Assembly: GCA_023261525.1 (NCBI GenBank)
Contig: JAHFOU010000028.1
Coordinates: 1-13,426 of the forward strand
Source: Planctomycetota bacterium
Lineage (GTDB): Bacteria; Planctomycetota; SBBH01; JAHFOU01
Reading direction: 5' to 3'
DNA length: 13,426 nt
The notes under the pieces were generated by a model. It saw nothing but the letters and a program-made list of their open reading frames with translations. It made no database searches and had not been told where the DNA came from. The position numbers were made by a program, and so were the translations under genes. Positions 7,256 to 13,426 of this stretch are shown here, piece after piece (position 1 is the stretch's first letter; the number at the start of each line of letters is the position of its first letter).

Positions 7256-7328
7256 GCCGGGCATTGTACCAGACAATTTTTGTCAGTGCCGGATTCCGTT
7301 GCCAATCCTTGGCAGAACCAGCTATGTA

Positions 7329-7357
7329 CATATTCAATCCATATTCATAACATATTG
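7329..7357 (+). repeat. Three direct repeats at 11-bp spacing (CATATTCA, CATATTCA, CATATTG)
   Basis: The first two copies are identical over 8 bases (7329-7336, 7340-7347). The third keeps CATATT then G (7351-7357). Start-to-start distance is 11 bp both times, about one helical turn. The third copy overlaps the proposed -35 of the pilin gene. This arrangement is like the boxes of OmpR/PhoB-family response regulators; the protein that binds is unknown. Confidence 0.6.
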
Positions 7358-7441
7358 TAGATTATAGCGTTATGTCTATACGAATGAAACACACCATCAT
7401 GGAACCGCTCTTGCTTAGTCCCTCTTGGCTTCATTCACGAA

Positions 7442-7446
7442 AGGAG
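7442..7446 (+). promoter_or_regulatory. Ribosome-binding site that fixes the pilin start
   Basis: AGGAG lies 6 nt before ATG 7453. The reading frame is open back to an ATG at 7372, but that extension has no ribosome-binding site and would put 27 residues before the prepilin leader. ATG 7453 gives a normal 7-residue leader. Confidence 0.8.
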
Positions 7447-7452
7447 ACTTCC

Positions 7453-7977
7453 ATGAAGATCGCAAAGAGAGGTTTCACCCTGGTCGAAATGATGATCGTG
7501 CTGGTCATCATCGGCATCATCGCCGCCTTCGCCATCCCCAGCATGCTGGAATCCAGGACTTCCGCCAACGAGTCGGGCGCGGAAAAGGCCCTGAGGACCA
7601 TCGTGGACGCCGAGGCCACCTTCTATAAGACCGACTATGACATGGACGGGAAGGACTACTCCTACGACCTGGCCAACCTGCACGACCAGGCCGACGCCAA
7701 CGGCAACCCGATCGCCCTGATCGACCCCGTGCTCAAGACCGGCACCAAGGAAGGCTACCTGTTCGGGGTCTGCACGACCTACAACGCCGCCGGCGACAAC
7801 GACAAGCGCGGCTTCGCCTACTACGCGGTGCCCGAGGTCTACAAGCAGACCGGCCGCAAGACCTACGTGATCAACAGCGAAGGGATCATGTATTACAAGG
7901 ACACCGGCAACAACAACGTGATCGGCGCCTGGCCCGACCCCATCAACGACGCGACCTGGGTGAAGGCCGGCTCCTAA
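7453..7977 (+). CDS. Type IV pilin / pseudopilin-like protein
   Basis: The 174-residue precursor has a textbook class III signal: MKIAKRG then FTLVEMMIVLVIIGIIAAFA. Prepilin peptidase should cut after G7, leaving F as first residue and Glu at mature position 5, with a hydrophobic helix for filament packing and membrane storage. The mature protein would be 167 residues. The globular part is rich in Tyr/Asp/Asn and has a single Cys (in FGVCTTY), so there is no C-terminal disulfide loop of the Pseudomonas PilA kind. A distinctive C-terminal block contains FAYYAVPEVY, TYVINSEGIMYYKDTG and GAWPDP. It could be a major pilin or a GspG-like pseudopilin. It is monocistronic: own control region upstream, strong terminator right after. 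Processing by the PilD at 88-1026 is likely. Confidence 0.88.
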   Translation: MKIAKRGFTLVEMMIVLVIIGIIAAFAIPSMLESRTSANESGAEKALRTIVDAEATFYKTDYDMDGKDYSYDLANLHDQADANGNPIALIDPVLKTGTKEGYLFGVCTTYNAAGDNDKRGFAYYAVPEVYKQTGRKTYVINSEGIMYYKDTGNNNVIGAWPDPINDATWVKAGS

Positions 7978-7999
7978 CGGAGCGCTGACCGGATCGACC

Positions 8000-8033
8000 A
8001 CAGGGGCCGCCCTCGGGCGGCCCCTGTCTTTTT
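8000..8033 (+). terminator. Rho-independent terminator after the pilin gene
   Basis: A perfect 12-bp stem (ACAGGGGCCGCC / GGCGGCCCCTGT, 8000-8011 and 8016-8027) with a CTCG tetraloop is followed by CTTTTTAA. It lies 23 nt after the pilin stop and should separate pilin transcription from the downstream paralogue. Confidence 0.9.
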
Positions 8034-8057
8034 AAGGGCGGGCGCGGGGAGGCCCGC

Positions 8058-8063
8058 TAGAAT
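8058..8063 (+). promoter_or_regulatory. TAGAAT -10-like box 6 nt before the pilin-paralogue ATG
   Basis: TAGAAT lies between the pilin terminator and ATG 8070, with 6 nt to the start codon, no Shine-Dalgarno and no clear -35. Transcription would start at or next to the ATG. The same hexamer precedes the epimerase at 1063. Confidence 0.45.
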
Positions 8064-8069
8064 GCGCGC

Positions 8070-8570
8070 ATGAAGGGGATCCCGAGCCGCCTGAGCGCCC
8101 TGATCGCCGCCCTCACGGTCCTGGGGCTGGTCGGGGCCTTCCTGCTCCCCCGGCGCTTCCAGGACAACCGGGACCGCAACGAATCCCTCGCCGTGCGGGC
8201 CCTCCTGGCCCTGGCCAAGGGCGAGGCCGTCTACCACGAGGCGTCCGGAAGCTACCTGGGGGACCTGGCCGCCCTCTCGGACGCCATGGCGGCCCATGCC
8301 GAGGCCTTCGCGGACCTGCCCCACTCGGGCCGGAAGGCCGGGTACCGCTTCGGCGGCGTGGAGATCGACGAGACGGGACGCCCCCTTCCCCGCGGACGGC
8401 GCTTCGCCTACTACGCCGTCCCCGAAACCTACCACGTCACGGGGGTCCGGACCTTGCTGGTGGATCCGGAGGGCCTGGTCTATGCCAAGGATGCCGGCTC
8501 CAGCCTGCCCCCTACCGCCTGGCCGGCTTCCGACCCGACCGCGGCGGGCTGGGTCATCCTCGGGAGGTAG
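8070..8570 (+). CDS. Pilin-like paralogue lacking a canonical prepilin cleavage site
   Basis: The 166-residue protein is collinear with the pilin just upstream. Both share N-E-S-x-A-x-x-A-L then EA after the membrane helix (NESGAEKAL vs NESLAVRAL). Both also have a C-terminal block in which FAYYAVPE, Y--TG--T, EG--Y-KD-G and WP--DP----WV line up. The N-terminus is different: MKGIPSRLSALIAALTVLGLVGAFLLPRRF keeps a membrane helix (about 8-26), but there is no G/F-T-L-x-E site. Cutting after G3 would leave Leu instead of Glu at +5. It may be a minor pilin-like subunit, a permanently anchored pilin-interacting protein, or a decaying duplicate. It has its own putative promoter after the pilin terminator. 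Confidence 0.75.
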   Translation: MKGIPSRLSALIAALTVLGLVGAFLLPRRFQDNRDRNESLAVRALLALAKGEAVYHEASGSYLGDLAALSDAMAAHAEAFADLPHSGRKAGYRFGGVEIDETGRPLPRGRRFAYYAVPETYHVTGVRTLLVDPEGLVYAKDAGSSLPPTAWPASDPTAAGWVILGR

Positions 8571-8576
8571 GGGCCC

Positions 8577-8581
<5 letters not shown>
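8566..8581. repeat. 16-bp perfect palindrome carrying both stop codons of a convergent pair
   Basis: GGTAGGGGCCCCTACC reads the same on both strands. The left half holds the TAG of the pilin paralogue (8568-8570) and the right half the TAG of etfA on the minus strand (8579-8577). There is no loop and no T-run, so it is not a standard terminator hairpin. Confidence 0.8.
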
Positions 8582-9562
<981 letters not shown>

Positions 9563-9563
<1 letters not shown>

Positions 9564-10318
9564 CAGACGACCTTGGCCTCCTCGTGAAGGGCCTTCACCA
9601 GGAGGGGCGCGGCGTCCGGCCCCTGCCCGACGATGCGGCCGGCCTTCCGGCCCGGGGGCAGGGCCAGGCCCAGGACGGTGAGACGGGGCGCGGCGGACGC
9701 AAGGGCCTTCTCCTCCAGAGGCTTCTTCTTGGCCTTCATGATGTTGGGCAGGGAGGCGAAGCGGGGGGTGTTCAGCCCCTTCTGGCAGGTGATGACGGCC
9801 GGCAGGGGGACCTCCACCACCTCATGCCCACCCTCGACCTGGCGATGGGCCAGGGCCTTGCCGTCCTTCAGCTCCAGCTTGGTCACCACGGACACCAGGG
9901 TCCAGCCCAGGGCCTGGGCCAGGTAGGCCGGCACCTGGAGGCCGTCGTCGTCGATGGCCTGCTTGCCCGTCAGGCAGAGGTCGGCGCCCAGCTCCTTCAG
10001 GGCCCCCGCCAGGGCGGACGCCGCGGAAGAGGCGTCGGAGAAAGGGAGGTCGCCCTTGAGGAGGATGCCCCGGTCCGCGCCCATGGCCAGGGCCTTGCGG
10101 ATCTGGGTGGCGGCGTCGCCCACCCCGGCGGAGAGCACCACGACCTCGGGTGTGCCGCCGGCGGCATCCTTGATCCGGAGGGCCTCCTCGACCGCGTACT
10201 CGTCGTAGGGGCTGAGGTCGTAGGACACCCCGGAAGGCTCCAGGGATTTCCCATCCGCGGCAATGCGGACCTTGGTCTCGGTGTCAGGCACGCGCTTGAT
10301 GCAGACGGCGATGCGCAT
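9563..10318 (-). CDS. etfB: Electron transfer flavoprotein beta subunit
   Basis: The 251-residue protein starts MRIAVCIKRVPDTETKVRI, as typical EtfB does. It has the nucleotide-site segment GKQAIDDDGLQVP (118-130) and the ETF-beta signature/recognition loop VEVPLPAVITCQKGLNTPRF to NIMKAKKKP (168-200). The GKQAIDDD form is that of canonical AMP-binding ETFs. Bifurcating EtfBs have a differently spaced DGDTAQVGP-type loop, so a standard electron-carrier role in fatty or amino acid oxidation is inferred. It is the first gene of the etfBA operon. No Shine-Dalgarno precedes ATG 10318; a TACAAT box ends 10 nt upstream. Confidence 0.96.
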
Positions 10319-10410
10319 GATGGGACGGATTGTAGGGAAGGCCGCCCCGGCGATCGAGCAGAAATCGACGCCTTCCCTCGAGCCGCGGGATCGGATAGCT
10401 TCGGGCTTCC
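10319..10410. promoter_or_regulatory. Divergent promoter region, etfBA / DUF3108 lipoprotein
   Basis: On the minus strand TACAAT (10334-10329) ends 10 nt before the etfB ATG. On the plus strand a weaker TAGCTT (10396-10401) ends 9 nt before the lipoprotein ATG. Neither start has a Shine-Dalgarno, and no clear -35 elements or operators were seen. Confidence 0.35.
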
Positions 10411-11313
10411 ATGACGCGCCAGCTCAACCTCCTCGCCCTGCTGGCTCCGCTGGCCCTCGCGGGCTGCTGCGGCCTGCGCGGGAGCCTTCCTCCCCGGGTG
10501 CACCCCCTGGACCCCGAGGCGCCCATCCAGGTCATCCCCGTCGCTCCCGGAGCGGCCTGGATCCCCCCGGCGGTCGGGGAGCGATGGGTCTACGCGGCGA
10601 CCTGGAACGGGATCCCGGTCGGGACGGCCGTGCTGGAGGCCACGGACCTGAGGATGGTCCGCGGGCGCAAGGCCCTCCACATGGCCTGCACGGTCCAGCT
10701 GAGCGCCTACATCCGGGCCTTCTACCACCTCCAGGACGAGGTGGCGACCGACATCGACGTGGAAACAGGGCTCCCGCTCCAGTTCACGAAGCACATCGAG
10801 GAGGGCAAGCGCCTCAAGGACGAGTTCATCGCCTTCGACCACGCCGGCAAGGTGGCCACCTACTACCGCCAGGAGACCGGGGAGGGGGAGACCTCCTTCA
10901 CCCCCCTGCTGGCCATGGACATCCCGGACGGGGTCCAGGACCCCCTTTCCAGCCTGTTTAGGGCCAGGGCCCTCAAGCTCCTGGACGGGCAGGAGGAGAC
11001 CATCCAGGTCAACACCGACGAGAAGACCTATGCCACCCGCCTCAAGGCCCTGGGCAGGGAGCGCCTGACCCTGGAGGCCTTCGGCACGGTATCGGCCATC
11101 CGGATCGACCCCTCCCTGGACTACGAGGGGGTGCTGCCCAGCAAGGGGCGCATGCAGCTCTGGGTGGAGGAGGAGACCCGCATCCCCCTGAAGATGGTCC
11201 TGGAGATCAAGATCGGCTCGGTCTCCGCCGAGCTCATCGGGCGGGAGGGCGCCGCCGCCCCCTTCAAGCCCGCCCCTCCCGAAGCGGCCCCCATCCCGCC
11301 TTCCAAGCCCTAA
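10411..11313 (+). CDS. DUF3108-type lipoprotein
   Basis: The 300-residue protein has a lipoprotein signal (MTRQLNLLALLAPLALAGC, lipobox LAGC, acylated Cys 19). The main domain (about 50-275) matches the DUF3108 pattern: GERWVYAATWNGIPVGTAVL, then YHLQDEVATDIDVETGLPLQ, FTKHIEEGKRLKDEFIAFDH, VATYYRQETGEGE, a DPLSSLFRAR segment, and ending LWVEEETRIPLKMVLEIKIG. This is a beta-rich envelope domain found in many Gram-negatives without a settled function. The C-terminus is a Pro/Ala-rich tail (KPAPPEAAPIPPSKP). Its TAA stop (11311-11313) lies inside the left arm of a large inverted repeat. The ATG at 10411 lacks a Shine-Dalgarno. It is transcribed divergently from etfBA and convergently with the porin gene. 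Confidence 0.82.
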   Translation: MTRQLNLLALLAPLALAGCCGLRGSLPPRVHPLDPEAPIQVIPVAPGAAWIPPAVGERWVYAATWNGIPVGTAVLEATDLRMVRGRKALHMACTVQLSAYIRAFYHLQDEVATDIDVETGLPLQFTKHIEEGKRLKDEFIAFDHAGKVATYYRQETGEGETSFTPLLAMDIPDGVQDPLSSLFRARALKLLDGQEETIQVNTDEKTYATRLKALGRERLTLEAFGTVSAIRIDPSLDYEGVLPSKGRMQLWVEEETRIPLKMVLEIKIGSVSAELIGREGAAAPFKPAPPEAAPIPPSKP

Positions 11314-11430
11314 CAACCGCCGCACGCGCTCATTCTCGGACGGCATCCTTGCCGTCCTCCGAGGGACGAAGCCGCTACGGCCATCCATGGCCTCTCGCGG
11401 CTTCGAAATCCGCGCGTGCGGCGGTTGTTA
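11311..11430. repeat. 120-nt structured element: 19-bp perfect terminal inverted repeat enclosing two hairpins
   Basis: The outer arms are TAACAACCGCCGCACGCGC (11311-11329) and its exact reverse complement (11412-11430). Inside, hairpin 1 pairs 11338-11345 with 11350-11357 (8 bp, TCCT loop), and 11335-11337 with 11361-11363. Hairpin 2 pairs 11367-11375 with 11397-11405 (9 bp), and, above an internal loop, 11379-11383 with 11388-11392. The result is a three-way junction with 19-, 11- and 14-bp helices. The arms can also be read as 17-bp repeats flanked by TA on each side, as in a small mobile element with TA target duplication. It encodes no protein. Whether it is a mobile repeat or a structured RNA is open. 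Confidence 0.85.
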
Positions 11431-11443
11431 CGGGGGTTAAACG

Positions 11444-11477
11444 ACGGGGGCCGCTTTCGCGGCCCCCGTGTTTGTTT
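11444..11477. terminator. Rho-independent terminator, plus strand and probably shared with the porin gene
   Basis: An 11-bp perfect stem (ACGGGGGCCGC / GCGGCCCCCGT, 11444-11454 and 11459-11469) with a TTTC loop is followed by GTTTGTTT on the plus strand. On the minus strand the stem comes about 30 nt after the porin stop and is followed by CGTTTAA, a weaker T-run. It probably ends both the DUF3108 and porin transcripts. Confidence 0.8.
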
Positions 11478-11500
11478 CCGAACCGGACGAAGCTTCGGTC

Positions 11501-13195
11501 TTAGAACTTCACCGAGGTGGTGAAGACCATGACCTTGGCCGGAGAACCGTCACCCTGGTCGAGGCCAGGGGTGCCGAGGGCGGGCGTCGTCGCGCCGCCA
11601 GCGGACCAGACCTGGTAGACGTTGAGGTTGGCATTCTCCCGGACGTAGGAGCCGGGGAGGAAGATGCCGTAGCCCAACTTGAAGGTCACGTTCTCGGAGT
11701 AGTCGTGGGCCAGCGTGACGTCGAACTCATCCCCGAAGTGGCCGGGGTTGATGTCCTGGACGCCGTAGGTGGCCGACAGGGGGGCCAGACCAGCCCCTGC
11801 ACCGGCGATACCACCACGGATCTTGCTGGCGTTGACGTCGAAGGAGTTCCAGGAAGCGGTCAGCAGGGTGGAGCGGTTCTTCATCATCAGGCCGTCGAGG
11901 TCGACGGAGCCCTTGAAGCGCCACACGTTGTAGTTGTTGTTCAGACCGATCCCGTACTCGCCGTCCTCCACCACCAGGGTCGACTTGTTGTCGCCATAGT
12001 TGATGAAGCCGGAGTTGGACTCGTCATGCTGGTTGTCGTCCCCGCTGTAGGACCAGTAGGAGACGTCCAGGGCCGGCTTGAAGCCGGTCATGCCGGGGAG
12101 CATGTACTTGCCGCCCAGGTAGTAGGCATAGGCGCTCTGGCGCTTCTCCTGCCCCTGATCCTGGCCGAGGCTGGTCTGCCCGTAGTTGTCGGCGAACTTG
12201 CCCGACTGCACCGCGAACTCGCCGTAGCCCTCGAAGGCGCTGAAGAACATGTCGGCGCCCAGGCCGTACTGCCAGAAGTTGGAACCGCTGCCGGGCTTGG
12301 TGGCCGCGGTCAGCTCGGACTGCACGAAGGAGTCATCCTTCACGTTGAAGAGGTGAGCGGTCAGGACGCTCTTGTCGTTGACCATCTTCAGGGGGAGCTT
12401 GCCGTCGATACCCCAGATGTAGCTGTCGTTGGTGAACCCGGACCCGGTCTCCTCGAGTTTCACGTAGAACAGCTCGCCGGAGAACATATCCTTCTTGGAG
12501 AAGGTGACGGCCCACTCGAAGGGGGTGCCGTCCGTGTCGTTCAGGTCATCGAACCCGTTGGCCGTGGCCACCGGAAGGTTCGCGTTGCGGCCACGGGTCG
12601 AGAACGAACGCTCCACCGTGCCCCCGTTGCGGATCTGGAAGTGCTTCCCCCAGCCGCGGGAGTCCATCACGAAGTGGTTGCCGTCGCCGCGATCCATGCC
12701 CTTGACCACGTCCTGGATGCCGATGCGGAACCCGAGCTCGGGCACCATGACCTCGTTCAGCTGAACGTAGGCCTGGCGGACCCGGGCGTTGAACGAGGAA
12801 TCGCCGCCGGTCTGGGTACCGGTGTTCATGTTGGTGTTGGCGCCCTGGTTGGCGATGTTGTTGCCGGCGATGCTCTTCCCGCCCACCTGGACGAAGGCCC
12901 TGACGTTCTGGGCCAGGTCGACCCCGAAGTTCAGGTACACGCGGGTCTGGAAGAAGTTGGACTCGTCCTTGTTCGTGCCGTACGGGTTGCGGAAGCCGTT
13001 CGCGGCCGCGCCGTCCGTCGGCAGGTTCGTGAAGTTCTGGCCGCTCGCGAAGGTGGTCGTCCCCTTGCGATCCACGGCATCGATCTGCATGTCCCCGGTG
13101 ATGTTGACCGCGTTACCCGCCGCAAAGGCTGCTCCCAGCCCCGCGCAGGTGGCCGCAGCGATCAGCAGCGCACCAAAACGTTTCGTATCCGCCAT
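11501..13195 (-). CDS. Outer-membrane beta-barrel porin-like protein
   Basis: The precursor has 564 residues. It has a Sec signal peptide (MADTKRFGALLIAAATCAGLGAAFA, cleavage before or near AGNAV). The mature part is rich in Gly/Asn/Asp/aromatic residues with alternating amphipathic strands. It ends VFTTSVKF, with the C-terminal Phe used by BAM-inserted barrels. The segment NFFQTRVYLNFGVDLAQNVR to FRIGIQDVVKGMDRG resembles the first strands of alginate-export-type (AlgE-like) porins, so a substrate channel is likely but the substrate is unknown. There is no CxxCH haem motif. The start is ATG 13195 with AAGGAGG (13209-13203) 7 nt upstream; an in-frame TTG at 13213 lies beyond that site. The gene is monocistronic and probably highly expressed. 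Confidence 0.82.
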   Translation of the reverse strand: MADTKRFGALLIAAATCAGLGAAFAAGNAVNITGDMQIDAVDRKGTTTFASGQNFTNLPTDGAAANGFRNPYGTNKDESNFFQTRVYLNFGVDLAQNVRAFVQVGGKSIAGNNIANQGANTNMNTGTQTGGDSSFNARVRQAYVQLNEVMVPELGFRIGIQDVVKGMDRGDGNHFVMDSRGWGKHFQIRNGGTVERSFSTRGRNANLPVATANGFDDLNDTDGTPFEWAVTFSKKDMFSGELFYVKLEETGSGFTNDSYIWGIDGKLPLKMVNDKSVLTAHLFNVKDDSFVQSELTAATKPGSGSNFWQYGLGADMFFSAFEGYGEFAVQSGKFADNYGQTSLGQDQGQEKRQSAYAYYLGGKYMLPGMTGFKPALDVSYWSYSGDDNQHDESNSGFINYGDNKSTLVVEDGEYGIGLNNNYNVWRFKGSVDLDGLMMKNRSTLLTASWNSFDVNASKIRGGIAGAGAGLAPLSATYGVQDINPGHFGDEFDVTLAHDYSENVTFKLGYGIFLPGSYVRENANLNVYQVWSAGGATTPALGTPGLDQGDGSPAKVMVFTTSVKF

Positions 13196-13426
13196 CTCTC
13201 CGCCTCCTTTCAAGGTCCCTAAAAGCTCATTCCGAATACCCTCTGCGCTTGTTCCATCCGCAAACCGGCGCGCAGGAACGGTCTGCGTGTTTCTCGTCTT
13301 TCTATCGTTCCGATCTTTCCTCAGCCGTCAGGCTCGCCTCCCCACCCCCTTTCTGGAATCCAGGCCTAGAAACCCGATCTCCCGACACGACACACCGTTG
13401 CGCCGCACGGGAGTCCAGGGCGAGAG
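13196..13426 (-). promoter_or_regulatory. Porin upstream region, no gene seen
   Basis: This stretch of about 230 nt up to the window edge carries no credible ORF. It holds the porin Shine-Dalgarno (AAGGAGG, 13209-13203). A weak TATTCG (13238-13233) is the only -10-like candidate close by, without a good -35. GGAACG (13275-13280) and CGTTCC (13306-13311) form a loose 6-bp inverted repeat 25 nt apart. The region is long enough for a leader RNA, but I see no stable stem or known riboswitch. Confidence 0.4.

Larger units (their letters stand above)
7256..7452. promoter_or_regulatory. AT-rich control region between phhB and the pilin gene
   Basis: This gap of about 200 nt is the most AT-rich part of the window. 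On the minus strand TACAAT (7268-7263), preceded by TGG, ends 7 nt before the phhB ATG. Two short dyads follow: GACAA-TTT-TTGTC (7272-7284) and TGCCAA-TCC-TTGGCA (7300-7314). Then come three CATATT repeats at exact 11-bp spacing (7329, 7340, 7351). A weak plus-strand promoter TTGTAG (7355) with TATACG (7377), 16 nt apart, would give a pilin leader of about 65 nt. The pilin Shine-Dalgarno AGGAG is at 7442-7446. No sigma-54 site of correct spacing was found. Confidence 0.5.

Noticed and set aside
7311..7326. Possible sigma-54 promoter (TGGCAGAACCAGC) before the pilin gene
   Set aside because: The GG and GC elements are 2 bp too close, and the -12 TTGC is missing.
7372..7452. 27-residue N-terminal extension of the pilin from ATG 7372
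   Set aside because: There is no ribosome-binding site, and the extension would bury the prepilin leader; AGGAG at 7442 clearly serves ATG 7453.
13196..13213. TTG 13213 as porin start
   Set aside because: The added residues MKGGGE are encoded by the Shine-Dalgarno itself; ATG 13195 is correctly spaced and starts a normal signal peptide.

Overview
The window is GC-rich with strong G/C bias at third codon positions, which produces many long antisense ORFs that are not genes. It comes from a Gram-negative bacterium: there are two lipoprotein signals, an outer-membrane barrel ending in Phe, and a type IV pilus/secretion maturation system. Gene style and content (GTG starts, DUF3108 lipoprotein, large pilin-like proteins, canonical ETF) would fit an acidobacterium of the Holophagae/Geothrix type. 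That placement is an inference from gene content only; no rRNA or marker gene was seen. I see no tRNA, rRNA, CRISPR array, IS transposase or phage gene, so most of the window looks like ordinary chromosome.

Layout. 1-1026 (minus): pilD (prepilin peptidase) followed by the first 24 codons of pilT, which runs off the left edge. 1077-2015 (plus): NAD-dependent sugar epimerase. 2012-3126 (minus): a translationally coupled pair, a lamin-G-like lipoprotein then a small double zinc-ribbon protein. 3171-5272 (plus): a coupled pair, an NhaD/CitMHS-like antiporter then a signal-less cobalamin-binding-type protein. 5269-6882 (minus): membrane-anchored HEAT-like repeat protein. 6929-7255 (minus): pterin-4a-carbinolamine dehydratase. 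7453-7977 (plus): a major-pilin-like protein behind an AT-rich control region, closed by a strong terminator. 8070-8570 (plus): a pilin paralogue without a recognisable prepilin cleavage site. 8577-10318 (minus): etfB-etfA. 10411-11313 (plus): DUF3108 lipoprotein. 11311-11430: a 120-nt three-way-junction inverted repeat, then a terminator shared with the convergent porin gene at 11501-13195 (minus).

How the genes relate. PilD would process the 7453 pilin, and PilT would power retraction of a pilus or act in a related system. ETF carries electrons from acyl-CoA dehydrogenases to the quinone pool. The porin, lipoproteins and HEAT protein belong to the envelope. The other genes are linked only by being neighbours.

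The points most worth following up are the 120-nt structured element whose left arm contains a stop codon, three 11-bp-phased repeats before the pilin gene, the degenerate pilin paralogue, and a recurrent -10-like hexamer only 6-10 nt from start codons, which suggests many leaderless mRNAs. I found no clear new multi-gene system.
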